From NCBI GenBank assembly GCA_031277685.1, contig JAITLV010000039.1, forward strand, positions 32,310 through 96,309: a stretch of DNA of 64,000 nucleotides. The letters run 5' to 3'. The stretch is from Sphingobacterium sp. Its GTDB lineage: Bacteria; Bacteroidota; Bacteroidia; Sphingobacteriales; Sphingobacteriaceae. Both the position numbers and the translations under genes were made by a program. A model generated the notes under the pieces. The model saw only the letters and a list, made by a program, of their open reading frames with translations. It ran no database searches and had not been told where the DNA came from. Shown in pieces: positions 7,849 to 16,053 of the stretch; within the stretch, counting starts at the first letter, position 1, and every line of letters begins with the position of its first letter.

Positions 7849-8172
7849 TTAAAATATTTTTAAACCGACGATACCCGCAACAATTAATGTTGCTGACAAA
7901 AGCCTAAATACGTTTGCTGAATCGCCAAAGAAGAATATACCGACCAACAATGTGCCAACGGCGCCCAAACCTGTCCATACCGCATAGGCTGTACCGATTG
8001 GAATTGACTTTTGTGCATAAAACAATAGTCCTCCACTAATCAGCATAGAGACAACAGCCAATATTATCCAGCCAAATTTATTGCCGTCCGGCTGTTGCGC
8101 CATCTTTAGCCCCAGTGGCCACCCGATTTCAAAAACACCAGCAACAATTAATGCAATCCAATTCATTTTCAA
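7849..8172 (-). CDS. sugE: SMR-family exporter, SugE/Gdx (guanidinium export) type
   Basis: 107 residues with four membrane helices, the standard SMR length; it works as an antiparallel dimer in the inner membrane. The conserved glutamate is in VFEIGWPLGLK (residue 15), and helix 3 carries GTAYAVWTGLGAVGTLLVGI, with the final ATLIVAGIVGLKIF. The GTAYAVWTGxGAVG plus SAN-x-x-RL pattern points to the SugE/Gdx branch, which exports guanidinium in exchange for protons, rather than to EmrE-type multidrug pumps. No guanidine riboswitch is recognisable in the short upstream gap. The neighbour upstream in the same direction is a Crp/Fnr-type regulator. Confidence 0.85.
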   Translation of the reverse strand: MKMNWIALIVAGVFEIGWPLGLKMAQQPDGNKFGWIILAVVSMLISGGLLFYAQKSIPIGTAYAVWTGLGAVGTLLVGIFFFGDSANVFRLLSATLIVAGIVGLKIF

Positions 8173-8218
8173 TTATTTACAAATCCACCACAAAGATAAT
8201 CGCATCCTGGACTACATT

Positions 8219-8236
8219 TTTTGATCTATATCAAAA
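8219..8236. promoter_or_regulatory. FNR/CRP-type palindrome upstream of sugE
   Basis: TTTTGATCTATATCAAAA is a perfect dyad matching the classical FNR box TTGAT-N4-ATCAA. Its centre is 55 bp upstream of the sugE start and it sits in the gap between sugE and the Crp/Fnr-like gene. It is the natural site for that regulator. Confidence 0.65.
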
Positions 8237-8243
8237 TCGTTGA

Positions 8244-8801
8244 TTAGCGCCTTATCCGACTCAATGTCTCCTGTGTAATCCCCAAATAGGAGGCTATATG
8301 CCCAAGATTCACCCGATTGAGCAAATTCGGCTGCAGCTTGATCAGTGACTGGTAACGTTCTACTGCGGATTCGGTATGCAAAGAGATAATACGTTCTTCC
8401 AAAATAATGCACACTTCCTCCGCAATTTTTCTTCCAATGAGATTCAATCCAGGATATTTTCGATACAACTCATTCAGATCATGTACAGAAATTGCATAAA
8501 CCTCCGAGTCCTCGAGAAACTGAATATTCTCAAAAGAGGGTTTCTCCGTGTATACAGGTAATATGGATCCAAAGATTTGATTTTCTTCACCAAACCAACT
8601 ATTCAGTTCTCTCCCATTTTTGAAGAAATAAGCTCTAATAAGTCCTTTACTAAGGACAAAATAACTCGAAATATACTGTCCTTCTCTTAAAAAATGTTCT
8701 CCCTTCCGTTTGGAAAAATAATTGATCTTTTGCTCGATTTCCTTTTCGACGGCTTCATCGAGATGTCCGTATCTTTTGAGTTGCTGGATTAATGGATTCA
8801 T
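8244..8801 (-). CDS. Crp/Fnr-family transcriptional regulator
   Basis: 185 residues. The N-terminal cyclic-nucleotide-binding-like beta roll shows FLREGQYISSYFVLSKGLIRAYFFKNG (given as the pieces FLREGQYISSYFVLSKG and LIRAYFFKNG) and the linking helix EERIISLHTESAVERYQSL, followed by a short HTH ending in IASYLGITQETLSRIRR. It lacks the cysteines of a true Fnr and the full cAMP-contact motif, as is common for the Bacteroidota group of these regulators. It lies 72 bp upstream of sugE in the same direction, with an FNR-type palindrome between them, so control of sugE is likely. Ligand unknown. Confidence 0.88.
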   Translation of the reverse strand: MNPLIQQLKRYGHLDEAVEKEIEQKINYFSKRKGEHFLREGQYISSYFVLSKGLIRAYFFKNGRELNSWFGEENQIFGSILPVYTEKPSFENIQFLEDSEVYAISVHDLNELYRKYPGLNLIGRKIAEEVCIILEERIISLHTESAVERYQSLIKLQPNLLNRVNLGHIASYLGITQETLSRIRR

Positions 8802-8845
8802 GGCTTATTTTAAACTGAAAATTAATTTAAAAAATACTTACAACG

Positions 8846-9364
8846 CTACGGCTGATACTTTAAAAGCTCCTCATAAGGATTTCCATGGAGCTGCAGGAGC
8901 TGGCAAAATGCAGGTTCAGTTTTTACTCCAGCTTTTTTCAGTGTGCGTATTTCATTGGCAAAATCTTCGTCCATGATTTGCATAATTTCATATTCCTTGA
9001 TCATATGCAGATATCCATTTTGCTGTTCTGTTTCCTTATCCGTAGCATAAAGTTCAAAAAGTTGTCCTTCAATGGAAAACCCACATACGATTACATTACT
9101 TCCCATTCTTTCTAATTGAAAATCATCAAATTGTGAAAAATCACGATACAGTTCCACTTCAATTTGATTAAAATCCAAAGTATACAGCACGATATCCACA
9201 TCACTACCTTCAATATTTATGTTTATCGGGATGGTGCCTACAACAATAGGCTGATATGCCTGGAGCTGCTGGAGAATATTATAGTTGTTAATTAACCGAT
9301 AGGTATTTTTCTGCACCTCATTTCCTGTGTTCAAGTATGCAATGTTTTTAAAATCTATCTCCAT
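8846..9364 (-). CDS. DUF4269 protein, nucleotidyltransferase-like
   Basis: 172 residues. The segment VVGTIPININIEGSDVDIVLY near residues 41-61 has the G-[ST]-x(n)-[SG]-D-x-D-[ILV] pattern of nucleotidyltransferase-fold proteins and is the hallmark of DUF4269. The rest (GQLFELYATDKETEQQNGYLHM, and the C-terminal KAGVKTEPAFCQLLQL, GNPYEEL) fits that family. The biochemical activity is not known to me. It precedes the Crp/Fnr gene by 44 bp in the same direction and could be co-transcribed with it, though no functional link is evident. Confidence 0.8.
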   Translation of the reverse strand: MEIDFKNIAYLNTGNEVQKNTYRLINNYNILQQLQAYQPIVVGTIPININIEGSDVDIVLYTLDFNQIEVELYRDFSQFDDFQLERMGSNVIVCGFSIEGQLFELYATDKETEQQNGYLHMIKEYEIMQIMDEDFANEIRTLKKAGVKTEPAFCQLLQLHGNPYEELLKYQP

Positions 9365-9532
9365 GCGTAAAATGCTACTGTGGACAACACGTCCGAGTTA
9401 ATCTCGTTTTCGGGTAAATACAGCTGAATATACAAAACTCGCAAAAAACAGTAAAGGATGTAATAAAAAAGCTGGGGCAAATGTATCTTTGTTAAAGCAA
9501 TATAAAAAGAAACAATATAAAAGTTGGGAGAT

Positions 9533-9895
9533 ATGCAAGAGCTTAACCAATTTTATCTGACACAAGATGAACCCAATAGAAGCTGTTTATTGGCATTAAA
9601 ACATATTATTTTTCAACAGGGTGCAGAAATCAGGGAGACTGTAAAGTACGGAATGCCTTGTTTTTGTTATAAAACCAAAGCATTTTGCTATCTATGGACG
9701 GACAAAAAAACAAAATATCCTTATCTGTTAATGGTAGAGGGTAAACACTTAGATCATCCTGAACTCGAAACCGGAACACGTTCGCGCATGAAAACATTTA
9801 CGGTTAATCCGATGGAAGATCTACCATTGGAAACGATCCAAACCATTTTAAATACTGCGCTCGACCTATATCGCAATGGGAAGATTAGCTGCTAG
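9533..9895 (+). CDS. DUF1801 domain protein
   Basis: 120 residues from the ATG at 9533, which follows GGGAG by four bases; a TTG nine bases upstream in frame is the less likely start. The features are the DUF1801 pattern: EIRETVKYGMPCFCYKTKAFCYLW near residues 34-57 and RMKTFTVNPMEDLPLETIQTIL at the end. Members (YdhG and relatives) are small cytosolic proteins of unknown or iron-related function. It stands alone, divergent from DUF4269 with a 168-bp gap. Confidence 0.85.
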   Translation: MQELNQFYLTQDEPNRSCLLALKHIIFQQGAEIRETVKYGMPCFCYKTKAFCYLWTDKKTKYPYLLMVEGKHLDHPELETGTRSRMKTFTVNPMEDLPLETIQTILNTALDLYRNGKISC

Positions 9896-10003
9896 TGCTT
9901 GCAGAACATTTAAATAATACTAACTTAACCTAAGATCAATACTACACAACTACCTTTACCGCGGTTTAAAAATCACCTAGTCATTTAAACAGCTACTAAA
10001 CAA

Positions 10004-13000
10004 ATGAAAAAACATTTGATTACCAGCATTTTGCTAAGCACAATTGGTACATCACTTACCTATGCGCAAAATGAAACGACCTCTGCCTTAAACGGAACTG
10101 TCAGAGCAGGAAACACAGCAATCAACGGCGCAACAATCGAAGCCATCCATTTGCCATCTGGTACAAAGTATACGACCTCATCACGTAGTGATGGGCGATA
10201 CAATCTGCCGAATATGCGAATTGGGGGGCCTTATCAAATCACTGTAACTTATCTAGGCCATACGCCGAATGTCAAACAAGTGGAAAAACTAGCATTGGGA
10301 CAAAGCGCTACACTCGATATTCAAATGACGGCTAATGACCGGCTATTGGATGAGGTGGTTGTCGTCGGTACACGACAGGGAAAGGTCTTCAATTCTGGAC
10401 GAACAGGTGCCGCACAAAATATCTCACGGACAGCAATCCAAAATCTCCCAACGCTCAACCGCAGTTTTACAGATTTTGTCAAGCTTACCCCACAGTTTTC
10501 AATGCAATATGGTAATCCCTCATTTGCGGGAAGAAGCAACCTTGCGAATAACTTCACTATCGACGGTGCCTTGTTTAACAATGCCTTTGGGCTACAAGGA
10601 ACGATTGGAAGCCAAACAAACTCCCAACCGATCAATATGGACGCTTTCGAAGAGATATCTGTCAACATTGCACCCTATGATGTGAGACAAAACGGGTTCA
10701 CTGGTGCAGCAATCAATGCTGTCACCCGAAGTGGTACAAATGAAATACAAGGTTCACTAAACTACTATTTCCGGAATCAGGATCTGGTCAGCAAATATAA
10801 TTCGGCAGGTCTGAAAGCCCCTGTTAACAACTTTAATCTCAAAGGATATGGCTTCACGGTAGGTGGTCCGATTATCAAGAACAAACTGTTCTTTTTTGCC
10901 AGTGGAGAGCTCGAACGAAGAGTAGACCCAGGGACAAACTTTATCGCATCCCGCGGTGGCAATACCGGTCCGAATGTATCGACTGTCTCAGCAGAAAAAC
11001 TGGATGATCTATCAAAATACCTTAAATCCATCGGATACGATCCGGGCCTGTATCAGGATTACCCATTAGATACACGCAGTGACAAGTTTTCGATTAAACT
11101 CGATTATAATATAGACGCCAAAAACACACTAAGCGCCAAATACTTTTACTTTCGTTCCTATCGGGATATTCTACCTTCAAATAGCGGCGCACCAAAAACA
11201 AATAGGCAACCCTCAAATATAAGTTTGCCATTCAGTTCTGCCGGCTATGGTATCAACAACAATATGGACAATGTGAATCTGGAATTGCGTACACGTATTA
11301 ATAGCAAATATTCCAACTCCTTGACCGTAGGATACAATGTGATGGACGATTATAGAGAATCTAAAGGTGGACAGCCATTCCCTCTGGTTGACATTATGAA
11401 TCCTGACGGAAGTAGTATGACCGCTTTTGGCTACGAACCTTTCACCGCATTTAACAGTCTAAAAACAAAAGTTTTTCAGGCAACTAACAACTTCAATATT
11501 TATGCGGGTAAACATGAAATTACCTTAGGGGCCAATTTTGAAAGATACAAAACAATAAACGGCTTTGCACCAAATTATTATGGTGCCTATACCTTTGCCA
11601 GCCTTGATGATTTTTACAACTCTGCTCAAAAGGGCATCTCAAATGCGACCAAATATCAAGTACAATATTCGGTATTGGCTGATGGTTCTTTCCCATATGC
11701 TGAAATTTCAGCCAATATGTTTGGATTGTATGCACAAGATGCTTTCGCAGTAAACAATAATCTTAAATTGACCGCCGGATTAAGGGCTGATTTCACGCAT
11801 ATATCATCTCCGAGTGACTTGAAAAATGAGAATGTAAACAGATTAACCTTTGATCAAGGCGAAAAAATTGATGTTTCGAAATACCCGAAGGGTACAATTC
11901 TTTGGTCGCCACGAATCGGTTTTAACTGGAACGTTAATGGAACTAATCAGACACAGGTGCGTGGAGGATCTGGAATCTTTACAGGTCGGCCACCATTGGT
12001 ATGGATCTCTAATCAGGCAGGCAACAATGGTGTGATGTTTGGATCTGAGACCATAGATAATCCGAAAAATCGTCCTTTCACGCCCGATGTAGATGCCTAC
12101 CGTAACATAGATCATCAGACAGCTGCCAACAATACAAAATATAACCTTGCGGTAACGGCAAATAATTTCAAGTTCATGCAACTTTGGCGTACCAACCTTG
12201 CGGTAGACCAAAAATTGCCCGGTGGAGTAATAGGTACCTTTGAAGCAATGTATTCAAAAGATATCAATGCTGTTTATTTCCGGAATGTCAATTTAAATAC
12301 AACAGATGGTACAGCTTTAACCGGCGCTGATAATCGCTTGCGTTATACTACACCGAGGATATATGGTGCCGCAAATCCTACTCCTGAAAATCCGAATATT
12401 TCGGATGCAATCGTCATGTCCAATACGTCAAAAGGATATAGCTACACCCTGACAGGAACATTATCCAAAGAATTTAAGGGAGGATTTTTTGCAAACATCG
12501 GCTACACCTATACAGATTCACGCTCTGTTAACGATGGCGGTTCCATTGCACAGTCCATGTGGCGGGATCGCTTCGTATCCGGAAACCCAAATACTGCAGA
12601 TCTTTCCTATTCAACTTATCTGGTAAAAAATAGATTTATTGCCAATTTTTCTTACCGCAAGGAGTATTTAAATCATTTAGGCACAACATTTTCTTTATTC
12701 TATCAATTACAGGATGGTCCACGCTATTCCTATACCTATGGCGGTGATCTAAACAATGATGGTTTATCGGGTAACGATTTGATTTATATCCCGAATAGTA
12801 AAGACGAAATTGTTCTTGTCGGTGATAGTGAGAAAGACCTCCGTACACAGGATCAACTTTGGTCTCAATTGAACGGTTACATCAATCAGGACAACTACCT
12901 GAATGCACACCGTGGCCAATATGCTAAGCGTAATGCATTGGTAGGCAAAATGATCGGCACCCTAGACATCCGTGTGGCACAAGATGTATTCTTAAACGCT

Positions 13001-13270
13001 GGCGGGAAAAAACATCAATTGCAAATCACATTCGATGTTTTCAATTTTGGAAATATGATCAACAAAAGTTGGGGTGTGGCACAATTTGCCAATAAGGCGA
13101 ATGGTATCTTAAACTACAAAGGGCTCAATGCGCAGGGGCAACCGATTTTTTCTTTCCCCTATTTAGATGCAACGAATCAGATTCCGTTGACCAGTACATT
13201 CTCCAACAGTGTCGATGAAACCTCACGCTGGAGAATCCAGCTGGGTGTCCGCTATCGCTTCAATCAATAA
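10004..13270 (+). CDS. TonB-dependent receptor, Oar-like
   Basis: 1088 residues, outer membrane. A signal peptide ends at about residue 22 (LTYAQ). A carboxypeptidase-regulatory-like domain follows (TSALNGTVRAGNTAINGATI to LDIQM, residues 27-107), then the boundary motif LLDEVVVVGTRQ and a plug domain with ALFNNAFGL and APYDVRQNGFTGAAINAVTRSGTNE (in pieces: APYDVRQNGF, GAAINAVTRSGTN), and a long beta barrel ending in RIQLGVRYRFNQ. The architecture matches the Oar/OmpA-related TonB receptors of Bacteroidota rather than SusC, and no SusD partner follows. The substrate is unknown. The next gene, a secreted phosphodiesterase-like protein, lies 62 bp downstream past a terminator. Confidence 0.93.
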   Translation: MKKHLITSILLSTIGTSLTYAQNETTSALNGTVRAGNTAINGATIEAIHLPSGTKYTTSSRSDGRYNLPNMRIGGPYQITVTYLGHTPNVKQVEKLALGQSATLDIQMTANDRLLDEVVVVGTRQGKVFNSGRTGAAQNISRTAIQNLPTLNRSFTDFVKLTPQFSMQYGNPSFAGRSNLANNFTIDGALFNNAFGLQGTIGSQTNSQPINMDAFEEISVNIAPYDVRQNGFTGAAINAVTRSGTNEIQGSLNYYFRNQDLVSKYNSAGLKAPVNNFNLKGYGFTVGGPIIKNKLFFFASGELERRVDPGTNFIASRGGNTGPNVSTVSAEKLDDLSKYLKSIGYDPGLYQDYPLDTRSDKFSIKLDYNIDAKNTLSAKYFYFRSYRDILPSNSGAPKTNRQPSNISLPFSSAGYGINNNMDNVNLELRTRINSKYSNSLTVGYNVMDDYRESKGGQPFPLVDIMNPDGSSMTAFGYEPFTAFNSLKTKVFQATNNFNIYAGKHEITLGANFERYKTINGFAPNYYGAYTFASLDDFYNSAQKGISNATKYQVQYSVLADGSFPYAEISANMFGLYAQDAFAVNNNLKLTAGLRADFTHISSPSDLKNENVNRLTFDQGEKIDVSKYPKGTILWSPRIGFNWNVNGTNQTQVRGGSGIFTGRPPLVWISNQAGNNGVMFGSETIDNPKNRPFTPDVDAYRNIDHQTAANNTKYNLAVTANNFKFMQLWRTNLAVDQKLPGGVIGTFEAMYSKDINAVYFRNVNLNTTDGTALTGADNRLRYTTPRIYGAANPTPENPNISDAIVMSNTSKGYSYTLTGTLSKEFKGGFFANIGYTYTDSRSVNDGGSIAQSMWRDRFVSGNPNTADLSYSTYLVKNRFIANFSYRKEYLNHLGTTFSLFYQLQDGPRYSYTYGGDLNNDGLSGNDLIYIPNSKDEIVLVGDSEKDLRTQDQLWSQLNGYINQDNYLNAHRGQYAKRNALVGKMIGTLDIRVAQDVFLNAGGKKHQLQITFDVFNFGNMINKSWGVAQFANKANGILNYKGLNAQGQPIFSFPYLDATNQIPLTSTFSNSVDETSRWRIQLGVRYRFNQ

Positions 13271-13291
13271 GTAAAAAATAGTGTAAATTTG

Positions 13292-13319
13292 ACCCATCCC
13301 TATTCAAGGATGGGTTTTT
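13292..13319 (+). terminator. Intrinsic terminator after the TonB receptor
   Basis: ACCCATCC (13292-13299), an 8-nt loop, GGATGGGT (13308-13315), then TTTT. Confidence 0.85.
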
Positions 13320-13332
13320 AGTTTAAAATAAC

Positions 13333-14277
13333 ATGAAAAAAATAGTACTTTCTTTGCTCGGGCTCTTTATATCTATAGCTTCCCAGGCGCAGCACTTCGA
13401 CTTGGTCCCCCTGGGGATATATGGAGGTGAACAAGAAGACAATCTATCGGCTTACCTTGTAGGGACGCCCAAAGACACCGCATTTCTATGTCTTGATGCC
13501 GGCACAATAAATACTGGAATACGAAGAGCCATTCAATTGAAAAGCCTCCATGGAAGTGAAGAAGCAATCCTACATAATCAAATAAAAGGATATTTTATCT
13601 CGCATGGTCATTTAGATCACTTATCCGGTCTGATCATCAATTCTCCCGTTGATAGTAAAAAGAATATTTTTGCTATTGCACCCGTGCTTCAAATTTTACA
13701 GAATCATTATTTTATCAACGATACCTGGATTAATTTTGCCGATCAGGGGCAAAAACCTATTCTTGGAAAATATCATTACAATGAATTGCAAGAAGGCATA
13801 GAACTTGGCGCCCCAAACACACCGTTTTTTCTGACAGCTTTTGAATTAAGTCATGTAAATCCCTATAAAAGCAGCGCTGTACTCCTACGCCGTCAGGATC
13901 ATTATTTACTTTATCTCGGTGATACGGGTGCGGACCGGATCGAGAAAACCGACCGACTCGACTACCTGTGGAAGACTATTGCTCCTTTGATCAAAAAAGG
14001 CCAATTAAATACAATATTAATTGAAGTCTCCTTTCCGAATAATCAAGCCGAGAACTTGTTATTTGGTCACCTTACCCCCAGGCTATTACTTGAGGAATTA
14101 AACAAGCTGAAAGAGAAGTTAGGGCAAAATGATCTAAAAGATTTAACGATTGTGGTCACTCATCGAAAACCTACAAGGAATAACCCCGAAATCATCAAGC
14201 AAGAACTCCTGGAGAGCAATCCGCTGAAAGTAAATTACATTTTCCCTGAACAAGGCAAAAAGATTAGTTTACCTTAA
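13333..14277 (+). CDS. Secreted class II cAMP-phosphodiesterase-like metallo-beta-lactamase-fold protein
   Basis: 314 residues with a signal peptide (cleaved after about residue 20, IASQAQ). Residues 91-105, HGHLDHLSGLIINSP, fit the class II cyclic-nucleotide phosphodiesterase signature H-x-H-L-D-H-[LIVM]-x-[GS]-[LIVMA]-[LIVM]2-x-S-[AP] position for position. Further metal ligands of the fold are in ELSHVN, YLGDTGAD and the final VVTHRKP. This is the family of yeast PDE1 and Vibrio CpdP, which is also periplasmic. The enzyme would hydrolyse cyclic nucleotides outside the cytosol. It stands alone between two terminators. Confidence 0.88.
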   Translation: MKKIVLSLLGLFISIASQAQHFDLVPLGIYGGEQEDNLSAYLVGTPKDTAFLCLDAGTINTGIRRAIQLKSLHGSEEAILHNQIKGYFISHGHLDHLSGLIINSPVDSKKNIFAIAPVLQILQNHYFINDTWINFADQGQKPILGKYHYNELQEGIELGAPNTPFFLTAFELSHVNPYKSSAVLLRRQDHYLLYLGDTGADRIEKTDRLDYLWKTIAPLIKKGQLNTILIEVSFPNNQAENLLFGHLTPRLLLEELNKLKEKLGQNDLKDLTIVVTHRKPTRNNPEIIKQELLESNPLKVNYIFPEQGKKISLP

Positions 14278-14289
14278 GTTATATGCAGA

Positions 14290-14322
14290 AATAAGAGACA
14301 GGATGTATGTCTCTTATTTTGC
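14290..14322. terminator. Bidirectional terminator
   Basis: AATAAGAGACA (14290-14300), a 7-nt loop, TGTCTCTTATT (14308-14318), then TTGC. It serves the convergent phosphodiesterase and nitroreductase genes. Confidence 0.8.
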
Positions 14323-14333
14323 TATTGAACCAG

Positions 14334-14933
14334 CTACATAGCTTGAATAATATCGGCCATATCCAAACGTGACTTGGCCGTTATACTGGGTTGATTGGCA
14401 TCCTCCTCATTGCGATAACCTATGGCAACAGCAAATAAAGTATGATGTTGCTCAAGGCCTAATATCTCATCGTAACGGTCATTTTCAATCCCTTCCATTG
14501 GCGTTGCATCGATATCGTTGGATGCACATGCGGCAAGGAAAAAACCCAAAGAAAGGTATACTTGTTGTTTCATCCAGGATTGTATGTGTTCCTCACCATG
14601 AGGCTTCAAAAAACGATGATAATAATTAATGGAGCCTTCAGGAAGAGTGCTGTTGATCTGTTCTTCAAATCTTTGCACATCATTAAGCGCACTAAAGACG
14701 ACCAAGTGACTTGCTTCATTAATTTTCTCTGCGTTCCAATAAGATGCATCCGCTAACCTCGTTTTTGTCTCACTAGCAGGAATAAAGAAAAATTTCCAGG
14801 GCTGACTATTGATAGATGATGGACTCAATCGAAGTATTTCTTTCAGTTCATCAATCTTCTCCGCTGAAATTTTTTCCGTCGAATTATACTTTTTTGTGGT
14901 ATACCGTTGTTTTGCTGTTTCTAAAAATGCCAT
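14334..14933 (-). CDS. NAD(P)H-dependent oxidoreductase, nitroreductase family (NfsB-like)
   Basis: 199 residues from the ATG at 14933 (MAFLETAKQRYTTKKY), the usual family N-terminus; an in-frame ATG at 15002 would run through the promoter and is rejected. FMN contacts are in RYTTKKYN, LSPSSINSQPWKFFF (residues about 39-53) and AVAIGYRNEED near the end, with PMEGI in the middle. Such enzymes reduce quinones and nitro compounds with two electrons from NAD(P)H and work as FMN dimers in the cytosol. Divergent from an HxlR regulator gene, a classical pairing for electrophile or quinone response. Confidence 0.9.
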   Translation of the reverse strand: MAFLETAKQRYTTKKYNSTEKISAEKIDELKEILRLSPSSINSQPWKFFFIPASETKTRLADASYWNAEKINEASHLVVFSALNDVQRFEEQINSTLPEGSINYYHRFLKPHGEEHIQSWMKQQVYLSLGFFLAACASNDIDATPMEGIENDRYDEILGLEQHHTLFAVAIGYRNEEDANQPSITAKSRLDMADIIQAM

Positions 14934-14951
14934 AACATACAATTTTAAATT

Positions 14952-14999
14952 AACTATATTTTTTATAGTTGCAAACTTAAATATAGTGTTATATATTTG
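14952..14999. promoter_or_regulatory. Divergent promoters with an HxlR-type operator
   Basis: The dyad AACTATA-N5-TATAGTT (14952-14970) resembles operators of HxlR/DUF24 regulators such as YodB (TACTAT-N6-ATAGTA type). On the plus strand TTG (14969-14971), 20 bp, TATATTTG (14992-14999) is a good Bacteroidota promoter for the regulator gene. On the minus strand TAAGTTTG (14979-14972), preceded at 20 bp by TTG, serves the nitroreductase. The dyad covers the -33 of one promoter and the start point of the other, so one bound dimer could repress both. Confidence 0.7.
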
Positions 15000-15027
15000 C
15001 AATAACGGTCAAATTTGATAGTAACAG

Positions 15028-15375
15028 ATGTATTTGATAGACAACAAACGATATCCATGTAGTACTAGTCTGACAATGAAGTACATAGGCGGAAAATGGA
15101 AAGCAGTGATACTCATTCATTTAATTGAAAAAAAGCGTTACAATGAGCTAAGAAAAGAATGTGCCTTAATTACGGAACGTACGTTGAGCCTACAATTAAA
15201 GGAATTAGAAGCAGATGGTTTGGTCAAACGAACGGTACATACGGACAAAGCTCCTTTGAAGGTAGATTATGAACTGACGGAATTTGGAAAAACACTGATT
15301 CCCTTACTGGAGTCTATAGCTTCATGGGGTAGAGAGACTGCAAGTCGAACCGAAGGGATTCAACAGGTAAAGTAG
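15028..15375 (+). CDS. HxlR-family (DUF24) transcriptional regulator
   Basis: 115 residues with the winged-helix pattern of HxlR: MKYIGGKWKAVILIHL, then RYNELRKECALITERTLSLQLKELEADGLVKR, given as RYNELRKE and TLSLQLKELEADGLVKR, then the wing VDYELTEFGKTLIPLLESIASWG. A cysteine sits at residue 12 (RYPCS), the position used for thiol or quinone sensing in YodB and HypR, and a second at about residue 51 (KECAL). It is divergent from the nitroreductase with an operator between. It most likely represses itself and the enzyme until an electrophile modifies the cysteine. Confidence 0.92.
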   Translation: MYLIDNKRYPCSTSLTMKYIGGKWKAVILIHLIEKKRYNELRKECALITERTLSLQLKELEADGLVKRTVHTDKAPLKVDYELTEFGKTLIPLLESIASWGRETASRTEGIQQVK

Positions 15376-15408
15376 AACCCTGATGTATCAATGCTTATCT
15401 GAAAAAGG

Positions 15409-15981
15409 ATGAAAGAGCACTTTCTTAAGATCAATGCGATCATTTTACAACTCGAAGGTGAAACACTAGCTGCGCTGGAGGATGTCGCAAAGGTAAAAAC
15501 CTATAAAAAGGGAGATTTTCTGCTTTACCAAGGCGAAGTTTGCCGATATAGCTTTTGGATCGAATCGGGTATTGCAAGAAAATTTTACCTGAATGAGGGG
15601 AAAGAGCTAACAACTGAGTTTCTTTTTGAAAATGACCTGGCTGTAGCATTCAGTAGCTATGTTACCCAAGAGCCGAGCATGGAATTTATACAGGCTATGA
15701 CCGATGTAAGCGTATCATCGATTGACAAGTGCGCTTTTCAGCGGATCAAAACGAATTTTCCCCAATTAATTGAGCTTGACTTGCTAATGACCGAATATTA
15801 TACCATGTGGTTAGAAAAAAGGCTATTTGACTTTCACACCTTGGATGCTTCAACTAGATATGCTCAACTCCTGCGAGATCAACCCAATATGATAAAACAG
15901 ATTCCCCTGACTTATATCTCATCTTATCTAGGTATCTCCCTGGAAACATTAAGTAGAATCCGGGCAAAAATCAAGGTTTGA
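15409..15981 (+). CDS. Crp/Fnr-family transcriptional regulator, second copy
   Basis: 190 residues. Sensor domain with YKKGDFLLYQGEVCRYSFWIESGIARKFYL (pieces: YKKGDFLLYQGEVC, FWIESGIARKFYL) and a C-terminal HTH ending PLTYISSYLGISLETLSRIRAKI, the same ending as the regulator at 8244. Not close enough to that one to be a recent duplicate, but of the same Bacteroidota subgroup. It starts 33 bp after the HxlR gene and is followed directly by an 18-bp FNR-type palindrome and a DUF418 membrane protein gene. Ligand unknown. Confidence 0.88.
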   Translation: MKEHFLKINAIILQLEGETLAALEDVAKVKTYKKGDFLLYQGEVCRYSFWIESGIARKFYLNEGKELTTEFLFENDLAVAFSSYVTQEPSMEFIQAMTDVSVSSIDKCAFQRIKTNFPQLIELDLLMTEYYTMWLEKRLFDFHTLDASTRYAQLLRDQPNMIKQIPLTYISSYLGISLETLSRIRAKIKV

Positions 15982-15983
15982 TT

Positions 15984-16001
15984 ATTTGACTTAAGTCAAA
16001 T
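15984..16001. promoter_or_regulatory. FNR/CRP-type palindrome upstream of the DUF418 gene
   Basis: ATTTGACTTAAGTCAAAT is a perfect 18-bp dyad of the TTGAC-N4-GTCAA kind. It begins 3 bp after the stop of the Crp/Fnr gene. An ATG at 16000 overlaps it, which argues for the later start (16054) of the next gene. Confidence 0.6.
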
Positions 16002-16053
16002 GCCATATGCAGAGATCTTTCAAAATTTGTACAACATTTTGAAAATAACTATC

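Noticed and set aside
8173..8243. Guanidine riboswitch before sugE
   Set aside because: The gap is only 71 bp and is largely taken by the FNR-type palindrome; none of the known guanidine motifs is visible.
16000..16053. Earlier ATG of the DUF418 gene at 16000
   Set aside because: It lies inside the 18-bp palindrome and adds 18 residues before the conserved MAEKTRLIGFDLLR start.
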